The notes under the pieces were generated by a model. That model searched no databases and had not been told where the DNA came from. It saw nothing but the letters and a program-made list of their open reading frames with translations. From the NCBI RefSeq assembly GCF_042466115.1, contig NZ_JAXHBQ010000001.1, positions 3,100,001 through 3,164,000 of the forward strand: DNA of 64,000 bases, read 5' to 3'. A program made the position numbers and the translations under genes. This DNA comes from SW4 sp042466115. Lineage in GTDB: Bacteria; Pseudomonadota; Alphaproteobacteria; Rhodobacterales; Rhodobacteraceae. This document shows positions 8,360 through 16,925 of the stretch, in pieces. Each line of letters opens with the position of its first letter. Position 1 is the first letter of the stretch.

Positions 8360-8713
8360 TCAGGCGTGACGCGTGCGCCACTCGGTTATGGCGCAGATCA
8401 GCGACATGATGACCGCGTAAAGGATGCCGGCCGCCGTGCCGAGCAGGAACATTGGCAGGCTGAGGTTGGCAAGGTTGGCGGGGATCACGGTGCAGTTGGA
8501 ATAGCCGTAAAGCATGTTGCCCTGACAGGTGCCGATTGCAGTGATCACAAAGGCGAAAATCGCCCCCAGAATGACAAACCACGCAATCGCGCTGATCCGC
8601 AGGGTGCGCGCAACCCGCGGGTTCCTGGCCCAATGGGACAGCGCAAGGAACGCGCCGCACACAAGGCCCAGTGGCACGTAGAGGGTAAGGGCAATAATAA
8701 CGAGTTCAGACAT
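8360..8713 (-). CDS. Small membrane protein, unknown function
   Basis: 117 residues with three or four hydrophobic segments (about 4-26, 42-62 and 83-108). Two cysteines (TCQGNM, NCTVIP) lie in the loop after the second segment and could form an extracytoplasmic disulfide. AAGGAG precedes the ATG. Two GAAC-N3-GTTC palindromes lie directly upstream. It sits 35 bp before hisF in the same direction, so read-through into hisF/hisE is likely. No family recognised. Confidence 0.75.
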   Translation of the reverse strand: MSELVIIALTLYVPLGLVCGAFLALSHWARNPRVARTLRISAIAWFVILGAIFAFVITAIGTCQGNMLYGYSNCTVIPANLANLSLPMFLLGTAAGILYAVIMSLICAITEWRTRHA

Positions 8714-8723
8714 GAATTTCTCC

Positions 8724-8764
8724 TTGAACGAGGTTCACATAGTAAATTATTGAACAATGTTCAA
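8724..8764 (-). promoter_or_regulatory. Paired GAAC-N3-GTTC palindromes
   Basis: TTGAACGAGGTTCA (8724-8737) and the perfect palindrome TTGAACAATGTTCAA (8750-8764) lie 26 bp apart, centre to centre, upstream of the small membrane protein gene. The second lies in its promoter region. The form resembles a dimeric repressor operator. It is not the alphaproteobacterial LexA box (GTTC-N7-GTTC). The regulator is unknown. Confidence 0.45.
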
Positions 8765-8770
8765 GCTTTT

Positions 8771-10129
8771 TCAAGCAATCAACCGCGTTTCCTGCACACT
8801 CAGGGTCGGGCGCGCGGTGCCCCCCCATGACGCAGGCGCTGTGCGCAGTTCGGGGAACAGATCCAGCACTTCGGCGCGTGCCTGATCCGAAAGCGCGGAT
8901 TTGCTCAGTTGCCCTAGATGCAGGCTTTCGCTTTGCAGCCCGCTGGTTGTCAGAATGTGGTGCTGGTCCAGCCCCAGATGGATGTAATGTGCGGTGCCGC
9001 CTCCGGCATCGCGCAGGATCGTGTGATCGTTCACCAACCCCTTGGCGGGGGCCAGAACCTCGTCTTCGCCAAACAGCAGTTGTGCGTGCCAGCCAGACAG
9101 CAGGATGCGGTGCTGTGGTGACACGCGCATGTCGCGCGCAGGCACGCCCGGCGCAAAGGCGTGGGCGCGGATCAGGATCGGCGCAAGATCGGGGGCAGGG
9201 GCGTGCAACGTGGTTTGCGTTACCATGGTCAGAGGCTGGGGCCCGTGATCGGCTGTCAGCACCAGATCGCCACGTGCCAGCGTTGTGATGTCGCGCGGGC
9301 CAAAGGGTGTGTCGATCAGGGTGTCGGGCGTAAAGCACAAGATCACCCCGTCATCGAAGGTGATCACGCCCACGTCCTCGTTGACATGGTTGGTTTCGGT
9401 GTCGGCTGATTGTTCTTCTTGCAGCCACAGATCTACGTTGGTTGACCCGTTGCCGCCCGCGATCATCACATTGGCCGCATCGCCGCCGTTCATGGTCTGC
9501 GTATCGGCCACCGAAATCGGCGTGCTGAAGGTGCCGCCAAGGCCGACAGTGTCGGTGTTTTCGTCCAAGCCCCCTTGCACGATTGCGCCAATCCCGCCTT
9601 CGATCGCGATGAAACCGACAGTTTCGGCGGCGTGGTTGTCGGCCTCGGCTTCTTCTTCCTGCAAGGACACGGTGAACCCGCTGTTGGTGATGTTCCACGC
9701 ATCGCTATCAACCGAGGTCGTGTCGTTGTTGGACATCACCGAGGTCAGCACCACAGGCGGGTCGGTATAGGTGCCCGCAAGGCTGACACTGGAATTGGCA
9801 GACGTGGCGCTGGTGGTGCCCGCCTCGATCACGCGGCCATCGGGCAGGGTGTGCACGCCTTCCTCGATTGCCAGAAAATTGATGGTTTCCGTGGCGGGGT
9901 GGGGCCCGTCCAGATACTCCCATTCTTCAATGATAAAAGTGAATCCGGTCGCATCACCATTCACATCCGTCTGGATGTCGGTGACACGCAGGTTATAGGC
10001 ATTGCCACCACTGTTGGTTCCCGTGAGGACGATTACGGGATCGGTCAGCGCCTGATCAAATGTCACGGTAATCGGCGCATTCTCGGTCGGAGAATTCGTC
10101 GTGATACTACCGGCTTCGCCAATGGCCAT
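8771..10129 (-). CDS. Hint-domain (Hedgehog/intein-type) protein with three N-terminal repeats
   Basis: 452 residues from ATG at 10129 (TGGAGG 6-8 nt upstream). Residues 1-262 hold three related beta-rich repeats, each ending in a phrase like ETINFLAIEEG, ETVGFIAIEGG or EDVGVITFDDG. At Cys265 a Hint_2-type domain begins (CFTPDTLIDTPFGPRDITTLARGDLVLT) and runs to about residue 400 (VSPQHRILLSG, LVNDH). No N-terminal signal peptide is seen, so export by a type I system is possible. Hint domains catalyse N-S acyl shift and self-cleavage. Such proteins are common in Roseobacters, with unknown role. It splits hisA from hisF. Confidence 0.85.
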   Translation of the reverse strand: MAIGEAGSITTNSPTENAPITVTFDQALTDPVIVLTGTNSGGNAYNLRVTDIQTDVNGDATGFTFIIEEWEYLDGPHPATETINFLAIEEGVHTLPDGRVIEAGTTSATSANSSVSLAGTYTDPPVVLTSVMSNNDTTSVDSDAWNITNSGFTVSLQEEEAEADNHAAETVGFIAIEGGIGAIVQGGLDENTDTVGLGGTFSTPISVADTQTMNGGDAANVMIAGGNGSTNVDLWLQEEQSADTETNHVNEDVGVITFDDGVILCFTPDTLIDTPFGPRDITTLARGDLVLTADHGPQPLTMVTQTTLHAPAPDLAPILIRAHAFAPGVPARDMRVSPQHRILLSGWHAQLLFGEDEVLAPAKGLVNDHTILRDAGGGTAHYIHLGLDQHHILTTSGLQSESLHLGQLSKSALSDQARAEVLDLFPELRTAPASWGGTARPTLSVQETRLIA

Positions 10130-10238
10130 TCTGGCCTCCAGAAACAATAACTACTGATTGTTTCCTAAATGGCGATTGGGCCGTGTTCGGGGAAAGATCG
10201 CGACCATTTCGCCGCGTCTGTGTCAGGATCGGGGCAGA

Positions 10239-10958
10239 TTAGCTGCGCAAGGCCGCCAGTGCCGCGCCCAGATCAATCGCCCCGTCATAAAGCGCGCGGC
10301 CCGATATGGCACCTGCGATCACGCCGGTATCGCGCAGGGCCGTCAGGTCGGCCATGGATGACACGCCACCCGATGCGATCACGGGGATGTCCACGGCGCG
10401 GGCCAAGGCCTCGGTTGCGGTGATGTTGGGGCCTTTCATCGCGCCATCACGCATGATGTCCGTGTAGATGATCGCCGCGACGCCTGCATCCTCGAATGAT
10501 CTGGCAAGATCAGTCACTTGCACATCGGTTTCCTCGGCCCAGCCTTTGGTTGCGACGAATCCATTGCGCGCATCTATGCCCACGGCAACCTGACCGGGGA
10601 AGGCGGCGGCGGCCTGCCGCACCAGAGCGGGGTTTTCCACGGCCACGGTCCCAAGAATCACGCGGGCCAATCCGCGTGTCAGCCAGCGTTCGATTGTCGC
10701 CATGTCGCGAATGCCGCCGCCCAGTTGCACAGGCACGGGGCAGGCGGCCAGAATCGCCTCGACAGGGGCGGCGTTCACGGGTTCACCGGCAAAGGCGCCA
10801 TTCAAATCGACCAGATGCAGCCATTCACAGCCCGCATCGACAAATTCACGCGCTTGCGCGGCCGGATCGTCATTGAACACGGTCGTCTGGTCCATATCCC
10901 CGTGGATCAGGCGCACGGCCTGCCCGTCTTTGAGGTCAATCGCGGGGTAGAGGATCAT
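10239..10958 (-). CDS. hisA: ProFAR isomerase HisA
   Basis: 239 residues from ATG at 10958; upstream in-frame codons are not conserved-looking. TIM barrel with catalytic aspartates in YPAIDLKDGQAVRLIHGD and VAVGIDARNGFVATKGW, and phosphate-binding GGGIRD and ASGGVSS. It isomerises ProFAR to PRFAR, the substrate of HisF/HisH. The Hint-domain gene follows 110 bp downstream. Confident by length and motifs. Confidence 0.95.
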   Translation of the reverse strand: MILYPAIDLKDGQAVRLIHGDMDQTTVFNDDPAAQAREFVDAGCEWLHLVDLNGAFAGEPVNAAPVEAILAACPVPVQLGGGIRDMATIERWLTRGLARVILGTVAVENPALVRQAAAAFPGQVAVGIDARNGFVATKGWAEETDVQVTDLARSFEDAGVAAIIYTDIMRDGAMKGPNITATEALARAVDIPVIASGGVSSMADLTALRDTGVIAGAISGRALYDGAIDLGAALAALRS

Positions 10959-11093
10959 TGGCGCGGGCCTTTCGTGTGCGTTTGGCGCGTTTATGCACGC
11001 TACGTCACCGGATGCAACGCGACCCAACGTTAGACTTGCGTGGAATCGCTTGCGCGGCGCAATGTCACCCCAGTTCTTTGGGAGGAGACCAAG

Positions 11094-11480
11094 ATGAAGA
11101 AGATGATCCTCGGCATGGTTGCCGCAATTGCAATGGCAGGTGCTGCATCTGCCGACCCGCTTGAAGGGATGTGGCGCACCGTGCCGGACGACAACGGCAA
11201 TAGCGGCCTGATTCAGGTGGCCCCTTGCGGGTCTGCCCTGTGCGGCACCCTGATCCGCGCGTTTGATGCCAATGGCGCGGAAATGTCCTCGCCCAATGTG
11301 GGCCGCCAGATCATTTCCGAAACGGTGCCATCGGGTGGTGGCGAATACCGTGGCAAGGTCTGGGCACCGGACCGTGACAAGACCTACAACTCGCGCTTGC
11401 AGCTGAATGGCGACACGCTGTCGGTGTCGGGCTGCGTGCTGGGGATTTGCCGCGATGGCGGCACATGGATTCGCCAGTAA
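11094..11480 (+). CDS. Secreted DUF2147 family protein
   Basis: 128 residues from ATG at 11094, preceded by GGAGGAG. A 20-residue Sec signal peptide ends in ASA. The mature part has EGMWRT at its start and two cysteine pairs (APCGSALCG and SGCVLGICRDGGTW), matching the DUF2147 family of periplasmic beta-barrel-like proteins. The function is unknown. It lies opposite the his genes, between hisA and hisH, and ends in a bidirectional terminator. Confidence 0.85.
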   Translation: MKKMILGMVAAIAMAGAASADPLEGMWRTVPDDNGNSGLIQVAPCGSALCGTLIRAFDANGAEMSSPNVGRQIISETVPSGGGEYRGKVWAPDRDKTYNSRLQLNGDTLSVSGCVLGICRDGGTWIRQ

Positions 11481-11498
11481 GCCATTGACCTGAAATGC

Positions 11499-11534
11499 AA
11501 AAGCCCGCGCTTGTTTGATCAGGCGCGGGTTTTT
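11499..11534. terminator. Bidirectional terminator between DUF2147 gene and hisH
   Basis: Arms CCCGCGC (11504) and GCGCGGG (11523). The plus strand follows with TTTTT and the minus strand with CTTTT, so it can end both convergent transcripts. Confidence 0.85.
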
Positions 11535-12173
11535 CTATGGCCGCCATGTCAAGAAATTGGCGATCATCCGCAGGCCCGCGCTTTGGCTTTTTTCCGGGTG
11601 GAACTGCGCGCCGATGATGTTGTCACGCCCGACGATCGCCGTGACATCGCCGCCATAATCACAATGGGCAAGGCGCTGGGCGGGGTCGGTCACGGTCATT
11701 GCGTAGGAATGCACGAAATAGGCGTGATCGCCTGTTGTGATCCCGTTCAGCACCGGATGGGCGGTATCAATCACCAGATCGTTCCAGCCCATATGCGGCA
11801 CGGGTAGGGCAGGATCATCGGGCGTGATCTTGTCGATTGTGCCGCCGATCCAGCCAAAACCGGGGGTGTCTTGGTATTCATGGCCCGTTTCGGCCAGCAT
11901 CTGCATCCCCACACAAATCCCGAAAAACGGCACGGCGCGGGTTTCCACGGCCTCGATAATGGCCTCGGCCAGCCCTGAAATTCCGTGCAGTTCGCCGTGG
12001 CAGTGGGGAAAGGCCCCGTCACCGGGCAGCACGATCCGGTCGGCCTGTGCGATCACCTCGGGCAGGCCCGACACGATGACATGCCCGCCATCCACCTCGC
12101 GCGCCATGCGTTCAAACGCCTTTTGCGCGGAATGCAGATTGCCGGAGTCGTAATCTACGAGAACGGTTTTCAT
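11535..12173 (-). CDS. hisH: Imidazole glycerol phosphate synthase glutaminase subunit HisH
   Basis: 212 residues. Class I glutamine amidotransferase: DYDSGNLHSAQKAFER at the N terminus, nucleophile Cys in FFGICVGMQML, and the His-Glu pair in GAQFHPEKSQSAG. It supplies ammonia to HisF. It is the second gene after hisB on the minus strand. The bidirectional terminator after it suggests that hisA has its own promoter. Confidence 0.96.
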   Translation of the reverse strand: MKTVLVDYDSGNLHSAQKAFERMAREVDGGHVIVSGLPEVIAQADRIVLPGDGAFPHCHGELHGISGLAEAIIEAVETRAVPFFGICVGMQMLAETGHEYQDTPGFGWIGGTIDKITPDDPALPVPHMGWNDLVIDTAHPVLNGITTGDHAYFVHSYAMTVTDPAQRLAHCDYGGDVTAIVGRDNIIGAQFHPEKSQSAGLRMIANFLTWRP

Positions 12174-12227
12174 AGTTTGAACTGCCTATCCAATGTTACG
12201 TTCGGCGGCACGCCGGACAGCGCCCGT

Positions 12228-12244
12228 CCCTCCCCACGGGAGGG
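12228..12244. repeat. CCCTCCC-CAC-GGGAGGG hairpin
   Basis: A perfect 7-bp hairpin in the hisB-hisH gap. The surrounding sequence (ACGGGAGGGC, then TTTGCA) is close to that at 44612-44637 (ACGGGAGGGC, then TTGCA), suggesting a small interspersed element. Confidence 0.5.
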
Positions 12245-12284
12245 CGCTTTGCACGCACCCAGGGTCAGGCGCAGTCCTGAGTAT

Positions 12285-12872
12285 CTAAAGCGCGCCCTTG
12301 GTCGATGGAATCGCATCTGCCTTGCGCGGATCAACCTCGACGGCCACGCGCAACGCCCGCGCGACAGCCTTGAACGCAGCCTCGGCGATGTGGTGGCTGT
12401 TGAACCCGTGCAAACGATCAATGTGTAGCGTGATGCCGCCGTGGGTTGCCAGTGCCTGAAAGAACTCCTGCACCAGTTCCGTATCGAAACTGCCGATCTT
12501 GGCCGTGGGCAGGTCCAGATTGCAGATCAGAAAGGGGCGCGCGGACAGATCAAGCGCGCAGCGCACCTGCGCGTCATCCATCGCCAGATGACATTCGCCG
12601 TAACGCCGTATTCCCTTTTTGTCGCCCAGGGCCTGCGCCAAGGCCTGACCCAGCGCAATGCCCACATCCTCGACGGTGTGGTGATCGTCAATGTGTAGAT
12701 CGCCTTGCGCCCGCGCGGTGATATCAATCAGCGAGTGACGCGACAGCTGATCCAGCATGTGATCAAAGAACCCCACGCCAGTCTGGCAATCATAAGTGCC
12801 GGTCCCGTCAAGGTTCACTTCGACGCTGATATTCGTCTCGGCCGTTTTGCGGCTGATTTTTGCGGTCCGCAT
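12285..12872 (-). CDS. hisB: Imidazoleglycerol-phosphate dehydratase HisB
   Basis: 195 residues, monofunctional IGPD. It shows the duplicated manganese-ligand motifs: FFDHMLDQLSRH with HIDDHHTVEDVGIALGQAL, and a C-terminal LHGFNSHHIAEAAFKAVARAL. It dehydrates imidazole glycerol phosphate to imidazole acetol phosphate. It is the first gene of the minus-strand his run, so the main promoter should lie in the 135-bp divergent gap to the acetyltransferase gene. No phosphatase domain is fused. Confidence 0.96.
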   Translation of the reverse strand: MRTAKISRKTAETNISVEVNLDGTGTYDCQTGVGFFDHMLDQLSRHSLIDITARAQGDLHIDDHHTVEDVGIALGQALAQALGDKKGIRRYGECHLAMDDAQVRCALDLSARPFLICNLDLPTAKIGSFDTELVQEFFQALATHGGITLHIDRLHGFNSHHIAEAAFKAVARALRVAVEVDPRKADAIPSTKGAL

Positions 12873-13007
12873 GGGATCCTCCGTGGTCGTTTCATGCGCT
12901 TATAGGCGCGGCAACGCACCGCGCCAAGGCATCAGATTTCGCGATTGAACCCCTGTGTCGTGCATGCCAGCCTTGCGCCGATAAGGATTGGACGAAAGAC
13001 GCGCCCC

Positions 13008-13616
13008 ATGGCCCTTGAAAACGGTTTCCACGATGTGCCCGCGGGCAAGATCGCGATGGTTGTGACGCACCTTGAGATGTGCGCCCGCCCCGCACCGCGT
13101 GACGTGGCACAGGTGGACGGGTTGGACCTGCGCCGCGTGCAAAGCCCTGATCTGGCGTGGTATCGTGCGCTGTTCCGCCGTGTGGGCGCCGATGACTGGC
13201 TGTGGTTTTCGCGCCTTGTGATGGCGGACGACGCCCTGACCGCGATCCTGCAAAGCCCCGATGTGCATGTCTATGCGCTGACGCAGGATGGCGCGGACAT
13301 GGGCCTGCTGGAGCTGGATTACCGCACAGCGGGCGCATGCGAGCTGGCCTATTTCGGACTTGATCCGGCGCTGATCGGGCAGGGGGCCGGGCGCTGGCTG
13401 ATGGAGCGCGCCACAGCATTGGCATGGGATGCGGATATCGCCCGCTTTCATGTGCACACCTGTTCGATTGATCACCATGCCGCCCTTGGGTTTTACATCC
13501 GCAGCGGGTTCACGGCCACGCGCCGCCAGATTGAAGTCGCCGATGATCCGCGCCTGATTGGCGTGCTGCCCGCCGATGCCGGTGCGCATGTGCCGTTGAT
13601 CGGGGATGATGCATGA
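13008..13616 (+). CDS. GNAT family N-acetyltransferase
   Basis: 202 residues from ATG at 13008. The second half carries a GNAT fold: ELDYRTAGACELAYFGLDPALIGQGAGRWLM, with GQGAGR as the acetyl-CoA pyrophosphate loop, then HVHTCSIDHHAALGFYIRSGF. The N-terminal 70 residues are less typical. It overlaps the downstream Dabb gene by 4 bp. The substrate cannot be predicted. Confidence 0.85.
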   Translation: MALENGFHDVPAGKIAMVVTHLEMCARPAPRDVAQVDGLDLRRVQSPDLAWYRALFRRVGADDWLWFSRLVMADDALTAILQSPDVHVYALTQDGADMGLLELDYRTAGACELAYFGLDPALIGQGAGRWLMERATALAWDADIARFHVHTCSIDHHAALGFYIRSGFTATRRQIEVADDPRLIGVLPADAGAHVPLIGDDA

Positions 13617-13915
13617 TCCGCCACACGGTTTTCTTCACGGCACGCGATCCGGCGGATCGTGACACGGTTTTCGCGGGTCTTGATATCCTGCGCGCCAATC
13701 CGCATGCGTTGAAACTGCACGTCGGGCGCAATTTGCAGACCGATGACATCCCCGGCCCAAAGGTTGATTTCGTAGTCTACGGTGAATTTGCGGACGCCGC
13801 CCAGATGGCGGCCTTCAAGGCGCACCCGCTTTATGCGGAATCGATCCGTATTGTGCGCCCCCTGCGCGACCTGCGGGTGTCAGCGGATGTTTTGATCAAT
13901 GACGACGGGGTCTAG
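13613..13915 (+). CDS. Dabb family (stress-response A/B barrel) protein
   Basis: 100 residues, the usual size of a single Dabb barrel. The start MIRHTVFFTARD, the central LKLHVGRNLQTDD and DFVVYGEFADAAQMAAFKAHPLY fit the family, which is related to ferredoxin-like barrels induced by stress in plants and bacteria. The function is unknown. It overlaps the acetyltransferase gene (ATGA). It converges on the zinc locus. Confidence 0.85.
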   Translation: MIRHTVFFTARDPADRDTVFAGLDILRANPHALKLHVGRNLQTDDIPGPKVDFVVYGEFADAAQMAAFKAHPLYAESIRIVRPLRDLRVSADVLINDDGV

Positions 13916-13937
13916 CACGAAAGCGCGCCAGCCGCTG

Positions 13938-14450
13938 TCACGTGCCATAGGGGCGCACGTCATCGGCGCTTAGCGCATAGGCGATATCGGCCAGTTGTGT
14001 CGATGTCGATGCGGTTCCGAACATGCCCGTGACAGTCACAGCTTCAAAGAGTCCCGAACTTTCGTAGGGCGTGGCGGTGGTCACAAATACCAGCTGGTTG
14101 GCCGGTGGTGGGGGAACGTGCACGCAGGCCCCCACATATGGCACCAATATGAATGCGCTGACGCCCGTGCCGGAGTAATCAATCGGCACGATGAATCCCG
14201 GCAAGCTGACGACAAGACCGTTCCAATCGGTGCGCACGCCACTGGATTGTGGTTGGGCGCTGGACATCTGTGCAGTTTCGTCGTGATCAAGCAGACCCTG
14301 TAGCGCAGGCGGGATCGCGTTTTGCCCGTCCGGCAACAAGTCACGCCATTGCAGGCTGATCACATCCTCGGCAATGGCTGCCCGCGGGATCAGCCCAAGC
14401 GCGCCCAGACCGGCAAGCACCGCACGGCGATCAGGCCCTGAAATTACCAT
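13938..14450 (-). CDS. DUF3299 protein, second copy (ZrgE-like)
   Basis: 170 residues from ATG at 14450. The N terminus has a twin-arginine-like signal (DRRAVLAGLGALG, ending AIA). DUF3299 core: WRDLLP, LPGFIVPIDYSGTGVSAFILVPYVGACVHVPPPPANQLV, containing the conserved Cys-x-His-x-PPPPxNQ element that could bind metal. It overlaps the preceding paralogue by 7 bp and is the last gene of the Zur-controlled locus. By position and family it corresponds to the DUF3299 genes of the zrg zinc locus known in Vibrio. The biochemical role is unknown. Confidence 0.85.
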   Translation of the reverse strand: MVISGPDRRAVLAGLGALGLIPRAAIAEDVISLQWRDLLPDGQNAIPPALQGLLDHDETAQMSSAQPQSSGVRTDWNGLVVSLPGFIVPIDYSGTGVSAFILVPYVGACVHVPPPPANQLVFVTTATPYESSGLFEAVTVTGMFGTASTSTQLADIAYALSADDVRPYGT

Positions 14451-14947
14451 ATATAGATTTCCATGAATTCCGCTTCCAGCGCATAGCCTGTTTCGGCGAC
14501 CTCGGTCGTTTGGATTTCGTGTCGCATCCGGCCCGTGACCCAGACGGCATCCCACAGGTTGTCTGACGGCCAGGGTGTGATCGCTGTGACAAACACCAGT
14601 TGGTTCGGCGGTGGCGGAGGCGTGTGGATACACGCGCCCATGTAGGGCACCAGCACAAAGCTGGTCACGCCCGCAGCGGTCAGTTCAAGCGGGATGATGA
14701 AACCGGGCATCTTGATATAGGCCCCGTCAAGGTCGGGGTTCAGCTTGGTTGCGTTTGAATCGAACAGCGGCCGCCAGATATCATTGCGTTCGTCCATCAC
14801 GCCTTCGCCGATGATTTCCGAATAGGGAACTCCCGGCGGGATCAGATCGTCCCAGGTGATTTCGGTCGCGGTATTGGCCAAGGCAAAGCGGGGCAAGGCA
14901 ACACCGGCGGCTGCGAGTGCAAGCAGTTTTCTGCGCGCATAGTTCAT
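14444..14947 (-). CDS. DUF3299 protein, first copy (ZrgD-like)
   Basis: 167 residues. Signal peptide with paired arginines (YARRKLLALAAAG, ending ALA). Core motifs: WDDLIPPG, MPGFIIPLELTAAGVTSFVLVPYMGACIHTPPPPPNQLVFV. It is clearly paralogous to the next gene, with the same Cys-x-His-x-PPPP element, so the pair probably arose by tandem duplication and may act as a heterodimer in the periplasm. It starts 18 bp after the permease gene. Confidence 0.85.
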   Translation of the reverse strand: MNYARRKLLALAAAGVALPRFALANTATEITWDDLIPPGVPYSEIIGEGVMDERNDIWRPLFDSNATKLNPDLDGAYIKMPGFIIPLELTAAGVTSFVLVPYMGACIHTPPPPPNQLVFVTAITPWPSDNLWDAVWVTGRMRHEIQTTEVAETGYALEAEFMEIYIW

Positions 14948-14965
14948 GTCTTGAACCTCGTTGGC

Positions 14966-16216
14966 CTAGATTTTGACCATCATACCATCAGCAAGGGATA
15001 ATCTGTAAGCGCGGATTGCGGGAACCATGCTCACGATTGCGCCAGCAAGAACGACGCCAAGCAACACCCAGACCTCGCGCATGCTGGGCGCATCTATGGG
15101 CAGCCACAGACCAAAGGCGCTGTCGATCAGCGGTTGCGCGACCCACAGGCCAAGATAAAGCATCGCCAACCCGATCAGCGCGCCAAGGGCGGCCATCATC
15201 GCGGCCTCAAGCACCAGCAAGCCCAGAACGACCCGTGGCCTTGCCCCCATCGCCCGAAAGATCGCCATTTCGCGGCGCCGTTCGTTGAGGCTGGAAAAGA
15301 TCGTCGCCATCATGCCGATCATGGCCGTGACAATCACCATGGCAGAGACAGCAATCAGCGCGGTTTCCGCGATCCCGACGATCTGCCAAAGTTCCTGCAG
15401 CGCCACGCCCGGCAGAATGGCCAGCAGCGGTTCGGCGGGATATTCGTTGATCGCGCGCTGCAGGTTGAAAACGCGCAAGCGGCTTTTGACGCCGACAAGG
15501 GCGGCGGTGATGGCTTGCGGTTGCAGGTCCATCTGGCGGATTTCATCCGCCGGGGTGGATTGACCGGGGATCTGCGCCCCGCTTTGCCAGTCCACATGGA
15601 TCGCCTCGATCGCTTCAAGGCTGACAATGACGGTGCGATCCACCGGCGTTCCCGTTTTCGCCAGAATGCCCGAAACCCGAAACGGCTGGTCTTCGTGTTC
15701 GGCAAAAGAGGCAAGCCCGTGCGCCACGACAATCGGATCGCCGACGCGATAGCCCAATGTTTCGGCCACATCCGCGCCGATGGTCGCATCAAACAGATCG
15801 TCCATGAGCGCACCGTCCTGCACAGCCAGTGACTGTCCCGACCGGTATTTGTAGCGCGCAAAAAATTCTGCTGTTGTCCCCATCACCCGAAACTGGCGAT
15901 GACTGTCCCCAAGCGAGATCGGCACGATCCAGTCAACCTCGTCGCGGGCGGCGATGTCCTGATAGCTTTGCCAGGTCAGGTTGTTCGTCGCATTGCCGAT
16001 GCGAAAGACGGAATAAAGCAGCAGTTGCACCGAACCAGAACGCGCCCCGACGATCAGGTCCGTCCCTGAAATCGTGTCGGCAAAACTGGCTTTCGCGCCT
16101 GTGCGGACCTTTTCAACCCCAAGGAACAACATGACGGACAGGGCGATTGCCAGCACCGTCATCGCAACCGTCAACGACCGTGCCAAAAGCGATCCAAAGG
16201 CCAGACGAAGGATCAT
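14966..16216 (-). CDS. MacB/FtsX-type ABC transporter permease of the zinc locus
   Basis: 416 residues. One N-terminal membrane helix (about 8-33), a roughly 230-residue periplasmic domain, then three helices in the C-terminal 150 residues, including ERRREMAIFRAMGARPRVVLGLLVLEA, the FtsX-domain signature. This is the topology of LolE/MacB mechanotransmission transporters, which do not move substrate through a membrane channel as importers do. It overlaps the ATPase gene by 4 bp. In the zrg locus it is thought to help zinc acquisition. Confidence 0.88.
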   Translation of the reverse strand: MILRLAFGSLLARSLTVAMTVLAIALSVMLFLGVEKVRTGAKASFADTISGTDLIVGARSGSVQLLLYSVFRIGNATNNLTWQSYQDIAARDEVDWIVPISLGDSHRQFRVMGTTAEFFARYKYRSGQSLAVQDGALMDDLFDATIGADVAETLGYRVGDPIVVAHGLASFAEHEDQPFRVSGILAKTGTPVDRTVIVSLEAIEAIHVDWQSGAQIPGQSTPADEIRQMDLQPQAITAALVGVKSRLRVFNLQRAINEYPAEPLLAILPGVALQELWQIVGIAETALIAVSAMVIVTAMIGMMATIFSSLNERRREMAIFRAMGARPRVVLGLLVLEAAMMAALGALIGLAMLYLGLWVAQPLIDSAFGLWLPIDAPSMREVWVLLGVVLAGAIVSMVPAIRAYRLSLADGMMVKI

Positions 16217-16914
16217 GGGGCGTCACGCGCGGTTTGGGAAATGTCAGCCATATGGATGACGCGGTCGAACTGCTTTGCCAGGCGCGCATCATGACTGACC
16301 ATCAACAATGCCGTGTTATGCGCCTTTGATTGGGCGAACAACAGTTCCAGAAACGTGGCTTGTGTTGCTGCATCCAGTGACGAGGTTGGTTCATCCGCAA
16401 CGATCAAAGGCGGCGTTCCGATCAAGGCGCGGGCGGCGGCGACACGCTGTTGTTGCCCGACGCTCAGCGTGCCGGCCTTTCGCCGCATGACATCGTCGGG
16501 CAGGCCAAGGTCACGGCACAGGCGTTCGGCCTCGGCATTGGGTGCGGTCACGCGTTTTGCGCGCTGCGGCGCAAACCGGAGCGGCAACAGGATATTATCG
16601 CGCACACTGGCGAAAGGTAGCAGGTTAAACTGTTGAAAAATCAGCCCGATCTGTTCTGCGCGAAAGCGGTCACGATTGCCCGATGACAAGGCCGAGATAT
16701 CTGTCCCGTCGACGTTGACCGAACCCGATTGCGCCAGCACCGTGCCGCAAATCAACGACAAGAGCGTCGATTTCCCCGATCCGCTTTCCCCAAGCAACAG
16801 AACCGTTTCGCCGGGTGACAGGCGCAAGTCAGGCACCGTCAACGCAAACGAGTCCCGCCCCGGCCAGCAGTAACTGACATCGCGTATCGCAAGAATATGG
16901 GCCGGTTTGGTCAA
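16213..16914 (-). CDS. ABC transporter ATP-binding protein of the zinc locus
   Basis: 233 residues, LolD/MacB-type ATPase. Walker A GESGSGKSTLLSLI, Q-loop IFQQFNLLPFASVRDNI, signature LSVGQQQRVAAARALIGTPPLIVADEPTSSLDAATQ with Walker B, and the switch His in VSHDARLAKQFDRVIHM. It pairs with the overlapping permease. It starts 11 bp after zrgA, inside the same operon. Confidence 0.92.
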   Translation of the reverse strand: MTKPAHILAIRDVSYCWPGRDSFALTVPDLRLSPGETVLLLGESGSGKSTLLSLICGTVLAQSGSVNVDGTDISALSSGNRDRFRAEQIGLIFQQFNLLPFASVRDNILLPLRFAPQRAKRVTAPNAEAERLCRDLGLPDDVMRRKAGTLSVGQQQRVAAARALIGTPPLIVADEPTSSLDAATQATFLELLFAQSKAHNTALLMVSHDARLAKQFDRVIHMADISQTARDAP

Positions 16915-16925
16915 GTACGCCCCGC

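Noticed and set aside
8724..8764. LexA (SOS) box
   Set aside because: The alphaproteobacterial LexA motif is a direct repeat GTTC-N7-GTTC; these are inverted GAAC-N3-GTTC.
12180..12284. Small gene between hisH and hisB
   Set aside because: Only a hairpin element is present; no frame with a ribosome site.
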